Positions 41,203 through 55,916 are shown, numbered from the stretch's first letter. The stretch: 64,000 bases of DNA from Nautilus pompilius (GCA_018389105.1 JACATO010002730.1:4845380-4909379), one strand, 5' to 3'. Notes: generated from the letters alone by a model not told the origin. Numbers and translations: made by a program.

Positions 41203-44200
41203 ATGCAGCATCATATATAAATAAATCTCCGACAAATAACCCAGGGACCATATGATATAGGGAAACAACTCAAAATACCCACCAGAGATAAACCAGCAGC
41301 TAGTGGTGTTTGGTCTTCTGTGCGAAAAGATGACGTGTCAGTGGAGTAAGGAGAAGATAAGTGAAGATGCTCAATCGTCACACGGTTGCGTGACCGTGTC
41401 ATTGAACAAATTTTTTAAGCTCACCGCACTGCTGCAGAATATTGACTTTAATGGCTTATACACGGAGTATCATAAATCGCTCACGGCATCGAACTGGCGG
41501 CTAACGATTCGAAAACTTCCGACACGGCTCAGGTCAAACGCCTGCAGTAAAACGACCATGATGCGGTTCTGTGGCAACGAGCCGCACGGCAAATTCTTCA
41601 CATGCCCAGAAACAATGGACGAGTGGAGTGGCTGAAAAGAAAAAATAAAATTCTCGAATCAAAGGCCAGTATAGATCTCTGATTGGCGTGGGTACAATAA
41701 ATAACTTAAGAAGTCTTTGGGGACGGCCTATTCTTTTCTCTGACAAGTATGAAACTCCAGCATTTCACGTCAAATGGACAAGATGAGAGGAAGTCTGAGA
41801 TGATTTTTCGGCCTGCCATAGCCTGAGGGCATCCATAGAAAGGAAGCTCACTGCGGGATAATGCAGTAATGCTTGCCTAAAACAGCCTCGTACTGTTGTT
41901 CATGTACTGTCTTCAGTCTCCCACTACAGGCACGACTTGTCAGAACACCATAAATAAAACTGATTAGAATAGACGAAAGAACCCTAAAGCACCGTTTCCA
42001 AACGCCATAGAATCCGGATATAAACCCAAGTTTGGCATTACCTTAACAGGGAACTACGATCAAAGGGTTCACATCCAGCTAATGTGAACGAACAGAAGGT
42101 ATCCTCGCTTGTCTATAACAAAATCTGGATCAGGCGACGGAAAACCCCAGATTTTATGCCTAAATCAGTACAGCCACTGCCAGGTGCCCGTGGTAATTAT
42201 ACCAAGTACTGTTTTTTCTTATTTGTTGACTTCGTGTGTGTATAACATTTTCTTTTCTTATATTAAAAAAACGATTTCCAAAATTGCAGCGCTCAAAATA
42301 TCTTGAGCAGAGATCTGCATCCTCTTCTGCAGCCCACATACACATAAAATACTATTTGTAATAATTACACTAAAAGAACAATACAACTTGCCTCGCTACC
42401 AGCAGCCATACATAGTCCAGTATTCCTGCTGGATCAAATGCTTACAGTGAGAGACTAATCTCTCGCTGACTGGCTGCGTACCCTCGGTCTGTACGCTGTT
42501 TTCTTTTTTTGCAATTATTCAAAATTCTGATTTGATTGATTGCGACGCGGCGCTGTCATCCACATTGTTGAACGGAACAGATGTCAAGTTCGCTACCAAT
42601 TATTTATAACAGAAGACAACACACAAATAAGCTAGTGGATCAATGGCGCTACGAATTGATTCCGAATGTAAGGTTTTGTGCTGTTGTTGAAATCCAAAAA
42701 GTTCTAACCTACCGTTGTCATGTGCGGCAAATAACTATATTACGGTGGTTTCGTGCTCATCCCCAGGCTTACAGAGTTTCTCGGGCTTATATTTCACCGA
42801 AAAGGCTGGTTAGAAGTTTGAGGTACAACAGTGGTTCACGCTGGAGATACAGACAGTTCTTCGTCATTATCTCCTCTTTTTTTTATTTTACTGCGACTTA
42901 AAATTAAGTCTTGCGCTTTTGTGCTTTTCAGTAACGTTTACCAAAGTTATGGAACTGACCATATCAGCCCTGCTAGGGTTAAAAAAAAATAAAAAAAATA
43001 AAAAGATAAGGGAAAGCCAGGGTAGCTAGCGGTAGTTGACGGCCAGCTGGTTGATGCAGAGTTAAAAAGAAAGGATAATCATAGCCGATGAAAGTCGTCA
43101 ATAACTGCTATTAACTTCTGTTTTACGATTTTTACAGCCATTGCTTTGCTTGGTTATTTCTGTTTGTACTAATTTTTTTTAACCATGTCATATATCCTGG
43201 CAAAAGAAACGTTAGTGTGAGGTGAAGCAACGGTATCTAAAAACCCAGAGCCGGTCTGAGACCTGCTCAACGGTTCATATTACAGCTTTTTAAAAAATAC
43301 AACGATACAGATTTCTATAAAATTAAAGATAGTACGCATAAAAATAATAGAACATTTCCTATTAACCACGCAGCCGTGCACTTATATTATAAATGGCAAA
43401 CATCATGAAACGATGGGAGAGCTGGAGAAATGCAAAAGATGCTGCTGACAGTTGACGTTCGGGATATGTAACTATTTATATGGACTCGTGTGACTGACAT
43501 CAGATTAAAGTCAAAGTGAGGTAGACAGCGCGGAATCTTGGACTCACAAATGGGACCGTGCATAACACTAATGTTAACTTTTTGTCAAGTGTGTGAACAG
43601 GCACTTAATCGTCGACCATAACAATTATCAACGGTCAGTGGTTTCAGACGAACTAAAAGAGCCCCAGTTCGTCCGGTGAGGTCCACTTATGCACAAGGCT
43701 CGCAGATATCGCCAATACTGCCAGTGAATCACAGTATGCAGCCTTATTTGTGTAACTTATACGTTGGACGCGTGGCTCGGAAACCAAGACAAAGTGCCGA
43801 TTTGCATAGACATATAAAAAGAAATAATGACCTGTAGCATCTTTGAGGTATGATCGCTTTCCTGACAAGTCTCAGTTCACGTCAGATCAACAAAGATGAG
43901 TGTGGGGAAAGGCCGGTCGAGAGAGTTAAGAAGGCCCGCCGACTTGCCGTCAACACGGTGGCTTGTAAGTGATGATAGGCAGCAGTTTGGAGAGACTGAC
44001 TCAGTGTTTATCGAAGGACGTCTGAATTCTATTGCGTTGTTATCCATTGTCGACAATCGTCTTATGCCACTTGTCCAACCTTCGTCAGTAGCTTTAATTT
44101 TTAAACGAATTATTTTTCAAAGTAAACGTGACGTAGGAAAAGATTGATGACGGCCAACAAGTACGAAGGCGGAATCCCTAACAGCTCCGAGGCGAGATCG

Positions 44201-47200
44201 CCAGGCTGTTCCGGGAGTGTAGGAGGCAGGAGTTTATCAAATCGATGTAGAAATTACATTTACTCTGTGAACTTAATTTGAACAAAAAAAAATGTACACA
44301 AGAACAGCGCCGTTAAAAGCCGAATACATAAATAAATGTTGTACTCTTAGAATTAATGTGTAAGCAAATAAAAAAAAAATAACGCACACACTAAATTACT
44401 GCAGTGAATTATTTCTGATCGGATATCAAACGAAAAAGAAAATTATCACTAGATTTGTTCAATATTTGTTCTTTCGGTTGCAACGTTGTATGTCTCGCCC
44501 GCATGTAAGACATTCCCGCCCCGCCCCCTAGCGGCTGCTGCTCTGTCTGAGCCCCTCCCAGAAACTTTCTGGCAAAAAAAAGAGTTCGTAGACATTCTCT
44601 TCCATCCAGCTGGTGCAATACTTTACTCTTACACTGTACATGCCAACAACGGGGGGGGGGGAATGAAAGAGTTTAAAACCGAATGAAGTGTAGTATTTGA
44701 CTTAAGTTTAATGTTGCAGGCAGCAGCTTTCACACAATAAACAAACTCAAGAACCCAGGTGTTTGCATGGAATTTGTGAACGGCGATCTTCGATTACGAG
44801 GAACTGCCATTATAACGTCCCAAGCAGATGACAAAGATATCTTGACAGAAAACCAAGCATTGGGAAAAAAAACTGAATAAACACCAATTAACCCTTACGC
44901 CTTATTCTTGTAGAAGCAGCAACACCATTAGTATTGTTGGCATTAACTAATAAAGATGATATTATAATTTTAATTTTTCTCTTGGTGGTTTGAAATTTTT
45001 GTGTTTATTCATTAAATGTTTGAGATCTTATAGCCTGACAAAGGCTGAAATGTGCCCAGCTATCCTGATGAAATAAAGAATTTATTTATCTCTTTATCTC
45101 TCGAAGATAATGTTTCTTCTCCCGACGTAAATATTTCTTGTCATCACATCATTTTTTTATTTAAGTGTATTTTGATAACTCCGCATAAAATTATAGTAAT
45201 ACAAATGTCTATTATTAAAATAGTTCTAAAAGATATAATATGAAAAAAATTGAAACGGAAAAATATTAAAGCTTTAAATTTTGCAATATCAACTTGTAAA
45301 ACGAAAATAAGTTTTAACTCTTTTTTTGCATAATTTATAATTTATTTATAATATTTCTATTTGTGTGTAGGAGTTGATTTCAAAAAAATAACTAGGTTTC
45401 GGGGAAAACCGAGAACATTTCTAATAAGATTTTCTTCTTTATTGTTTTTGATTTTTCTCGTTTTAAATTTTCTTCTATTTTGTTTGTTGTTGTTTTTTTT
45501 TTTCAAGCCATCTACACTACAGGTTAGTAATCCACTTATACACGGAGAATGTTTTCGTTTCCCGCTGGTCGACCCCCCCTCACAATCTAACATTCTAACC
45601 GACCGCTTTTCAAAATGTAAAAAGGTTACCATTTTTGTCATACATTGTTAGTTCTCTTTAAATTGACGCTGTCAGCGAATTAAATGGCTAGCTAGCTGCA
45701 GGGTTCAACCAAGAAAGATGGAGAGTGTTTAATCTAGTCGGTAATCATAGCTGACGCTGTATCATTGGTAGGTGGGAGAAGTTACTGCTCATCGTCAGAC
45801 TTTCGGCACTAAGTGACTGGGCCATAAAATTAATGATTTTTGCTTTTCTTTTTTAAAAGTTTTAGCAGCATTTCATTATTTTTTTGTAATGTTTAAAATT
45901 TTCTAATTAATGGCAAATTTTTTTGTTGCAAAATAGCCGATTTATAGGAAGCAACATGCAAATAGATATTTTTCTGTGCAGCCTTTAAATCATTTTCGTT
46001 TAAAAATAGATTTAGTAATTCTCATTTATCTCAATGTGTATTGTTTTGCTTAGAGATATATTATATTTTCTTGCATACCTCATCTCCATAAAATTCTGCA
46101 TTCTTTACAACATGCAGTAAATTTTACCTCATGAAATTATACATTTTATCTGAAGATGTTCCATATTTATTTCAAGATGCGGTTTATTTATTACCAGGAA
46201 GTCAGCAATCTTATATATGATAATTGTATCTCAAAAAGTGGTATAGTTGCATCAGGTTTTAATATACTTTTCATTTTGAAAGTCTATAATTACAGTTTAA
46301 AGTTAGAATTTCAGTTTAATACATTTAATGAAGACGAACTACTTTTAAACGAAAATCAAATGCTAATTATTATAACAGTAACGTTGTATTTTTTTAAATA
46401 CTAACTAAATCTAATTAAAATTAAATTTTTTAAAATAAGTTTTGTTTCATATTTTAATGTTGTTGGTTTTCTTGACTACTAAAGTCATCGATTACAATCA
46501 CATATTTATTTGATCATTTTTTTATGGAACAGAAAATAAACATCTATTCTACATTCCACGAGAATCTTTCTATATACATTTCTCCGGAACTGCAAAACAG
46601 CATAAAGCAGAGTACAACAATTCAATCAATAAACAACATTTATCACTACAATTCAATACATTAAACGCTAGAATTCGGCTTCTATGAAATTACTTTCACA
46701 TAAATTTAATAAATAACAGAGTTCAGTTTCAGAACGAAATGTCATAAACTTCAATAAAACGTGTATATTATTTTAGCGTTACTGTAAGAAAGGAAAACGG
46801 TAAATTTATTGGTTTTTCTATTTTACTGACTGCGTAGTTGGTAAAACCATAATTATTATAAATACTGAACTATTGGCTGTGCGAACTCATTCTAGTCTTG
46901 CCTTTAATTTTATTAAAGTAAACAAGATATCATTATGACTAATACAAGGATTTTCTTATTCCATCTCCCTTTCCAAACTGTTTGCCACTGTTACTGAAAA
47001 TTCTAACATCAGGTCTTGCAACGAAAGTTGGTAAGATAATTTTCTTTTGTATTCTTTTCTCTAAATCGCAACCCCCCTTCTCTAAAAGTGTTTAGAAGAT
47101 CTGGCGGCGTTTCTCCTTTAACAGGTCACTGGCCAAAACCTTGTTTAACTTTTACAAATTTAACCTTCATGACGTAACTATATTCATTCTTCTACATTAA

Positions 47201-47629
47201 AGCATAAACGGTGATAGATCAACTGAGATGGTAGCCTGTTGATTAGCTAAGATTGTTATTATTAGTTAAATTTTCCTTATTTATAGACGTGTATTACAGC
47301 CTCAGTAACTCTCTTACCGAGAAGACCAAACACAACTTTGCTTGTGTCGTATAGGTGCGAACTGACTTGTATAGTTTTAGCATCGCATCATCGGTTGTGC
47401 AAGATGGCAAGTCGGGTGGCACTCGTGCGCGTTCTATGTCGACATCCCTTTTTACTCTTACTTCGGAATCTAAATCACAAGATATAACATCTTTGAATTA
47501 TTTGACATTTTAGAATTACACCCGAATCAGTTTTAGTAGTTTTACACTGCCTGCCGCCATAATAGTTTGGTAGCCTGTTGTTATTATGTAAGTTTGTTGT
47601 GGAAAACGACAAATAAAGACAGAAAATAA

Positions 47630-48320
47630 AGTGAAATTTCCCCGTTAACCTCTTTGGTATTAAATCAACAAACTTTTTTATTATTGTTTGTTCCAGGTTT
47701 CCCGTATCCGTGCGCAAGATTTCTTTAATTCCATCATATTGATGGCCGTCGACGTTTGATAACCCAAATGCTCACACGAGTGCTTGATTGATTTCATGCC
47801 AGGGCTTCGGGATATCCGGACAAGAGGTTTGGATGCTTTGATTCATCTTTCCGGTCTATGGTCACAATAGTGCCCTAAACGTAGATTCAGCTTCCTGAAA
47901 AATATGGACATTGAAACACAGTTTACCTTGCTTTTACGATGGTATCAGTATAATTAAGACGTTTTTCAACAAATAACAGATTGCAGCCCATACAACGACG
48001 CTGCCGCCTTCATACTTAACCGTGTGTTTAAGACGCTGGGATTGATGGTCACTGTTAGCTTTATAAATCCAATCTAGACTCATTGGAGAAGAGTACACAC
48101 CGTCAGTAATAGGTGGTTTTGCCAGATATGCTAATCTGATCAGTCTTTCAAGCGTTTTATTTTTATTGGAAAGAAGAGATTCCTTACGTGTTTCAGCCTG
48201 TGTAGTCAAGTCGGTGGAGATACCGTTGACCATCCTTTGGATTATTTTTTGTTGTATGGTCGATGCCAACGAGAAAATCCTGACGGTGAGTGCGGACTTG
48301 GCGACTAACGGCGGCACGTT
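47630..48320 (-). pseudogene. Tc1/mariner-type DNA transposon, decayed transposase
   Basis: On the minus strand, 48317-47934 is an open frame of 127 residues. It contains KESLLSNKNKTLERLIRLAY, resembling the KPLLSKKNRKARLEFA region of Tc1 transposases. YSSPMSLDWIYKANSDH follows, in the place of the FSDESKFNL..SDG block, then LKHTVKYEGGSVVVWAAI, the hallmark TVKHGGGSVMVWG block. Further downstream near 47630-47715, GNLEQTIIKKFVDLIPKRL matches the usual C-terminal pattern (..LVDSMPRRL). The stretch between them is poorly conserved and carries stops. The first catalytic aspartate of the SDES motif appears lost, so the element cannot be active. No terminal inverted repeats were identified. Confidence 0.72.
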
Positions 48321-49705
48321 GTTCCTATCGTTGTCTCAGGCCAATTTTTCCGCAGCATTGACATTCGCCTGGGTGAACTTCGTGATAGTACTGACAGCAG
48401 ACCCAAGAAAAAACGGAGATCTTTTGCAGGTTTTCGTTCAATCTACATATCAGGAAAACAGGAAGATATCGGGGAATCCGCCTGTTTTCGGTATGATGTC
48501 AGTGCACACCAGTTATCTGCCCACTTACGTCCCTCATATACACAATCACACTTGAGAAAAGTAAATTTCTATCACATATGGTCATTTACAAAGGTTACCA
48601 AATTAATATGACAGGTAATATGTATCTTTGAACGTGAAATCCAAACTTTATTAACTTCATTTACAATAAAAAGTTTGGGTTTCTCTTTTGTCATTTTGTT
48701 TGTCAAACCCAGTAGGTTATGCCAGTGCGAAAAATACTTAATGAGTGAATATACTTACAAAAGTTTGTTTTGCGTAATAAAAAAAGAGAGAAAAGACCAC
48801 TGGATTGGTTAACTCTTTTCATTAAAGCCATTCCTGGCACATATTAAACGATAAGTCTTCAAATCCGCCATTTTTGTTTTTCATTGATCTCTCGTGCTTA
48901 CCTGCCACAGTGGTGCTCTCGATACTTGTAATACAGATCACTATGCGAATTAACAGTCTATTGTTTGTCAATCAAATGACATCAACATCACAGAGTGGTT
49001 GATTGTTGTTTTTGTTTGGTCAATTAGTCTAATAAGCTTAACTCAGCTGTAGGAGAGCGAAAGTAAATGGCTTGGATTTATTTAACGCGATGGAAACCAA
49101 TAATTCTCCATTTGAAACGAAAGGAGCTTCATTTACCGTGGGTTTATGATCGTCAATTTTTGTCATCCCTTTCAGATTAGAGGATGATTTTTCTATCCAC
49201 TCGATTCTTCAGTCTCTACCCGTTTTTTTTTTTTTCAGAATAAATAATACATGGCTGATGAGGGGGGAAATACTTTAAATATTGAGATTTATCCATAAAA
49301 ATTGTTGTTTTTTTAAGTGTACAAATAATAATTATTTAAATTTGTCAGCCAGTCAAAAAATCTAACTTTTATGCCAGTTTATTAAATGACTTTTGTCATT
49401 TTTCTCTTATCTCTAAAAGCTGTTAAATATCTAGAATATAAAATAATGCTTTTGAATGAAAGAATATTTTAGAAATAAAACCGACAAGAATGCAAGGTAA
49501 TTGTAATTAAAACACAAAACGTACATACGTATGTTAATGTATTTATTATATATAAGTCTGCTGTGTGTTGCTGGAAGTTTAGTTCGAATGAGATGTGTTG
49601 ATTTATAAAAGGATGTAATCATTAAAAGTTTTAAATTTTGCAGTTTTTGTCTTTCTTAATTTCTTTCAACAATAATGTGAAATCTCTGTTGAGGACTAAT
49701 TGACT

Positions 49706-49950
49706 GAGAGATGAAAAGTCTCTGTTATCAAGGCAAGAGAAAGAGACTAATTTACAAAACGTACGTTGGTCACAGTGACAGGGACATGGACCTTAACCGT
49801 ATTAAATCACTGATGTGCTGAGTTTTAAGAAATGAGAGAGATCTTGTCATCAAGACAAAAAAGAGGAAATTTCATGTGCATGCAATTTACAAAACGTATA
49901 TTTGTCACAGCGAGAGTAACTTGCATTTGAACTGCATAAAAATTACTAAT
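49706..49950. repeat. Diverged tandem duplication, about 130-135 bp unit
   Basis: TTTACAAAACGTACGTTGGT plus CACAGTGACAG at 49751 recurs as TTTACAAAACGTATATTTGT plus CACAGCGAGAG at 49886, 135 bp later. The preceding GAGAGATG...TCTGTTATCAAGGCAAGA is likewise echoed by GAGAGAT..CTTGTCATCAAGACAA at 49834. A weaker third echo (TTTTACAAATTGG...TTTGTGACAG) may lie near 50024. No coding potential was seen. Confidence 0.7.
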
Positions 49951-50887
49951 ATATAAGTAAATTCATTCAAACTACAAGCAACATTTCTTCAACAAAATAT
50001 GTCGCCCGCGTTGTGTCCTGAATTTTACAAATTGGAAGATCGGCACCTTTGTGACAGAAGTTTACTGAAATAAACGAAAGTCGAATGAATCCAATTAATA
50101 GGAAACCCACAAAAGGGGAGGGAAAAAATGGGAGCTTCTCGTTTTGATATACAATTACATAATATAATTACATATATAATAGCAAAACAAAGTCTCTAAA
50201 TTAACTTGTAAAATTATTATGGTTTTGCCTATTCTTTGCTAGTGCAAAAAAAATATTCATTTTTTTTTAGATAGCGAAAGTTAATATCGATACCCTGGAC
50301 ACATGATAATAGAAAATTCTAAAGAATAAATTATTAAATATGCGTACAGAAATGGCATATAAATAAAACTTACTTTAGATGGACCACCATCGCGGGTTAT
50401 CAGTAAGACACAGACTTTTTGTCGTTTTAAATGATCAAGCACAGAAGTGTTTCCTGCATCTCTACTGCGATTTCATTTGATCAACTACATGCCTATTGTA
50501 TTAAACTAGTTTTCATTTGTTTCCTTTATTTATTCTTTCCAAATAAATATAAAAATAAGTATTTAAAGCTCTTTTGTTTTCTAGTGGTACTTTATTTTAC
50601 ACTCGATCAACACGAAATATTTCCATATTCTGCCGAGCTGGTGCAAAGCAAGTGATGGATATTTCTAATCTTATAGCGTCATCCAGTTGGTGGGGCTATA
50701 AGCCATCGGCGCTTACTTCCAGCGCACATTTTACCAGAAATTACATTTAATTAGAATTTAAACGATCTCCTGTGTTTCAGTAGCAAAAAAAAAAAAAAAA
50801 AAAGTGAAACAAATAAAGATACTGATCAGGGCGCAATAAACAGAACGCCAGAGTCCTCGGAATGAATGGTGGGATTCCGGGTACACA

Positions 50888-50906
50888 GAGGGACAGACAG
50901 ACAGAC

Positions 50907-50956
<50 letters not shown>
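50888..50956. repeat. (ACAG)n and (GT)23 microsatellite
   Basis: GGACAGACAGACAGAC is followed by CTCT and a pure GT run from 50911 to 50956. A separate A-run lies at about 50786-50803. Confidence 0.95.
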
Positions 50957-50961
<5 letters not shown>

Positions 50962-51866
50962 TACGCTTAAAATGACAGTTACCAATGGCAACGTCCTTTT
51001 CACTTATAATCATTCTAAATAATTCAGTATCATAACTCTACATTTACAGCTAATGCTAAGTCTTAATGCACGCATGTATTATTCTAACGAAGTTATTTTT
51101 TAACTCACACATTCGTCAGTCGTTGATGGACTCCTGTAGCGAAAGGAAAAATAGAATGCATTGTGGCCTGATCATATAGACCAATCGATGCCTGGTCTAA
51201 GTTGACAATCCATTTTCAAATAACCGTCTCAGCTGTTATTTGCAGGTCATAGTTTCCGCAATCTCTACAACATTAATCGAACCAGTTAATAAAAGAACGA
51301 TGGTTGTCGGTGGTTTATCGAGACGTCTGTTTTTCAAGAAGTTTTTCACAAATAAAGTGCTCAGGAGAAATACAAATAAAAGCACATGTTGAGGAAGAGA
51401 AAAGTTTTTTTTAGATAATTAGTGGTCATCACAAAAAAATCAGCAATCACTTAGGATGATCAATAATCGGGATATTTTCTTTCAAAACAAGCTAATTCAC
51501 ATGTGATGCTTCCATCTCTGAGCGTCTAAAGAATAATAATAAAATGAATATCATAAATACATAAAATAAATGCTATTTTCTTTTTACAACTTAAGATTGT
51601 TAACACAATTATTGTTGAACCAGTTCAGAAAAATTATTTAATATTTCGAGAAGATAAAACTATATATCAAAAATAAAAATGGTGCCAGGTGACTGCGCTA
51701 GTCTCATTTATCTACTGATTAGGAGAAGCATTTTATTGCTGGAGATTTTTGCTTGAGTTTGACGATAATTTAATCTTGGTTTGAGAGCTTTTGTTGACTG
51801 GTATATTGGCTTTGCTGCTTATGTTAAATCTGAATTCCTGCTCTCAGAAGGTAACGCCAAGCGAAA

Positions 51867-51952
51867 TGTGTGTGTGTGTGTGTGGTGTGTGTGTGTGTGT
51901 GGTGTGTGTGTGTGTGTGTGAGTGGTGTGTGTGTGTGTGGTGTGTGTGTGTA
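51867..51952. repeat. Interrupted (GT)n microsatellite
   Basis: GT blocks of 6-10 units are separated by regularly spaced GTGG interruptions, giving a higher-order period of about 16-20 bp. The cysteine/valine-rich frame over it is an artefact. Confidence 0.92.
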
Positions 51953-54900
51953 CGTGAATCCAACTGTGTTATTTTTTAAATATATAAATAAGCACTGCTT
52001 TCCGTGTTTGTTTTTTTACTGTTCTGCTTGAGCTTTTATTGTTGTTTCCTTGCTATCTTAAGTTGTATTCCACTAGTATTTCTTCTAGAACTAAGTCTGC
52101 GTATCCAAAGGAAATCATGAAGTTGAGCAGTTAGAACGATTGTTTTCATAACCAAACGGCTTTTTTTCTTTAAGTCGTTCATATTTGAAGATAGGATCGT
52201 GGAAATTCCGGAATAATTTTGGCTCTTCAAGCTGATTAAAAAAACCCACTAAATCTACCTGGCTTAGTTTACAGGTGTTTGAGAGGAAACTTGATTAAAA
52301 TGTTTTGTTTTTGTTTTTTTTTATTTAACGGTTTTGAACGTAATTTCACAAACATCTTTTAAGTGTCAACAATTATTTTAAAATACCAGTGAAAACAGTT
52401 AAAAACTTACTAAATCGTCTACAGAAGATTCATTACACATATATATAAATAGCAGCTGATTTAAAAAGCAAAAAAAAAAGAGAATCTGCCAGCTGTGTGT
52501 TTTCTAGTGACAATAAAAGCCAGTTTAGACATTTTGCTTCCTTGTAATAAAAAGCCACCTTCATTCCATTCTTCATTGTTTTCCAAAATAGGTTTCCACG
52601 TCAACCAGAAAGATTCAGAAAAATCTGGATTGAAAAACGAAAACCGGCTTCAATGCAAAAACCTAAAGAGTAGCATAGTGATAGAAGAGTCTAGAATGTA
52701 TCGTTGAGTGAAACATGTCATGTAACTAATCTTCTTGAATTGACTAATTCTTAATCTTTACAAGAATGGAACGCAATGTTGCACTAGAAAACAGGGCGGT
52801 AGAGCAAATAACTTAATTTATAATAAAGTAACAGAATTTTATGACAATTTTTTTTAAATGATGCAACATGTTGCGATTTTTATCAGCTTAAACAGATTCT
52901 AGATAATGAAGATATTCCGTTAAAGTAATAACGTTCATCTAAAAATAAATGAATAAACTAAAAGTAAATAAAAAGAAATATGTACTTAATAATCTAGAAT
53001 CCAGAACACTCTATGCTCGCTACAGATGCACTTTTTCGAAGCGCTGAGAGAGTTTGCTTACGCAGATCTGCACATAAACTTGGGTGTTTCTCGACGAAAA
53101 AGAAGTAATAAATATATTTGATTCTTTAACCTGTTGATCTTAATTGATCCGATTACGACTGGGAACTTCACCATCATTCGTTCATCGTTACAGACGCTGT
53201 CTCGCAATTAATGAGCGATGTCCTTGACACATCGATAATTTCAAAGTAGTTTACATCCATGGTCAATATTACCTAGCCTTTCGCCCCGTCACTCAGGAGA
53301 GAACTTCATTCTGAATTCGGGTTTGGTTACCTATCATATTACACTTTTGCTAGGGATGCAAATCACTCCATAAACTTCTGGCGCTGATATTAGCTTTTAC
53401 ATCAAATTACCTTTAAGCATTTTAATATTTTCAATAAAGGACATGATAATCTTATTCAAATAACAACGCTATTCTGATCATTATTTTTAATAAATCACCA
53501 GATGACTTGCTCTGAACTAATTAACTTCGACTGCGAAGAAAGATTAAATTCATTTCAATATTGTTCCCTTGGAAATCGGCGATATTAAAACGCATAAACC
53601 CTTGATAACTTATACAAACTATATACACGAGCAGTTCAGCTAAGGGAAGAAAGAAAAGTCTTAGGATGTAAATAAAGTCGACTAAGAGATTAATCCAATT
53701 AATCAAAAGCTAATCCATTGGTAGAATATTTGCATACACATTTTTCTTGTCTTTTGTGGGAGCTTTATGAGAACTGCTCTCCTCTCTCAGTGTTTCGTAT
53801 GAACTGATATAGGTGATGATGAATATGATGGTGGTACGGCTGTTGCTATGTGCATAGAGTAAGTGACACTAGCTTATTGTGGTGTGCACGTTCACTGAAA
53901 TAAAACAGAAAATAGTGAAGTATCAAACTATGGATTAGCAATGCTTCATTTTCTGGACCATCAATTCATTTTCTTCTTTGTTTCAGATTTGTATATAACA
54001 GTTCTTTATGATAAATTATATACTATTTTTATGTTTATATTATTTGTGTTCTTCACGTGACTTATGTGCCAAAATTATGCATTAATGAAGAAATTCGCGC
54101 CTGTATTTGTTGCCTCTTTAAGATGGATCTTGTAGCTTTTATTGTTATAAAGCATTCAAGAGGGGAAAGTCCGGTGGTGGTTAAAACTTCGTACAGAGCT
54201 CTGATTCTGATAATTAATTTTGGATACCACCCCAAGAACGATCATACAGAGAGCGTACAGGGACTTGAAGTTAGACGTTGATGATAGGTAAATGTACAAA
54301 CGGACTATGGATCTGTTGGGGGGCGGGGCGTTAAAAACAGGCTTGCAAAATGACTAACGCGGATACTTCACTCTGCTGAACGCGACTAAAAACAGACAAT
54401 GCGAACTAAAAGATCATTAAACAAATCAATTAAATAGGGGAAACGTACAAAAAGTTGGAACTTTTAAATATTAGAATAACGTTGAAGTCGAAAACAAATA
54501 ATAGATAATTAACTTCCTTTATGAAATGAACTTAATAAGGTATTGTTCTCCCAAATATACGTAACACAGCGAGAAAGTTCCTGGGATTTTCAAATTAAAC
54601 CAGAGTGAGACGGTATCCGGGCGGGTTTCATAAACAATTGTTACAATGGATGAAAGGGCCTTAGATTCTTGGCGAAGTGGTGTAACATTTGATAAAACAT
54701 GCTGAAACAGTACCGGGCACACCTGGTTATATGTATATATATATTTCGTTTTTCTACATCGGCTCAAAGAAGAAAAACCCCATAAAATCATTCAGAATCT
54801 GATTTCGATCCGACCGCGGATATAAACACTAGTATGTGCGCTGCCTTCGTGATGAACACCAATTCTGATCACTGTAATAACATTTTAATCGAAGCTGATG

Positions 54901-55885
54901 CCATAAAAGGTATAACGGTTATAACTCAGCTATTGCTACCTTTGAGGCCTCCATATTGAACACACGGTTGTTTCTGGTAGTGGTGTGGCATTACAGAAAG
55001 TCTGCTTAAAACATACAGAGGTACAAAGGGATCCTATCAGATATTTCTCAGTACATTTCGAGTTGAAAAAGAAGAAATAACTGGAGATAAAAAATGTATC
55101 GATCATCTCATTTATGGGTTAAACACCATTTTATTTCAATAAATCTTGGAGCTTTCTTTTAGATATTTTGCATGCTTCTTACATAATACCAGCGTTAAAC
55201 ACATGATCTATTTTCTGTGTAAGTTGGTAAGCGATAGTGGCTTCCGTTTCCAGTCATTCTACGTTACACACTCACTCCTTCATAGATTTTTCCTTTCCTT
55301 TCTTCTTGAGAACCAAACCCATTCTTTAACATACACTTGTTAGCTGCCAACAGCACATGGCCCCAAGATATATTTCATTGTTACAAATTTCATCGTTAGG
55401 TGTTTTAATGGACTCTAATTCGCACTGACGGATTTCAGGCTTTGGCACATTAACTAATCAAAACCGAATCGGACTCAAATGTTCCAACCTGCGGGTTGGT
55501 GACAGGGGTCAAAGTTCGTTTATTCAGGGAAACCTTTTACTTTGTATAAAAAAGAACAGTATATTTAAAAAAAAAAATTAAACAGGTAGCGATTTTCCCA
55601 TTTAGGAAAATAATCTAATTGACGAGAAACCGTTTCGGAGATGTTTCCTGCAATTAATCAGAATTGGCTGATTTACGGCATGACGGTATTGATAACAAGA
55701 ATTGCAGGCTTGGAATCTACAGTTGGTATAGAGAACGGAGGAAAGGATCACGCCATCAAATTTGTACGAAAACAGTTGATTTGCGTCTCTTAAGATAAAT
55801 TAGCATATCAAAAACCACAGTCGCTTCAGTGACCCATGTAGACATGAAGAGCCACCGTAATAGCTTGCCTTACGTATTGAATGCG

Positions 55886-55886
<1 letters not shown>

Positions 55887-55916
<30 letters not shown>
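55887..55916. repeat. (AT)n microsatellite
   Basis: About 15 perfect TA units. Confidence 0.95.

Larger units (their letters stand above)
36539..47629. other. No gene recognised upstream of the dynein exons
   Basis: No further dynein exon was recognised on the minus strand. Frames at 36978-37292, 37742-38089, 41303-41635 and 42581-42901 lack known motifs. A T-arm-like GTGATCGAATCCC near 38270 (minus) is isolated. The CT tract and the (CAA)8 run are the only clear repeats. Confidence 0.5.

Noticed and set aside
48166-48555. 129-residue plus-strand frame
   Set aside because: Largely antisense to the Tc1-type transposase relic.
54519-54791. 90-residue minus-strand frame
   Set aside because: No recognised family and no splice or promoter context; treated as chance.
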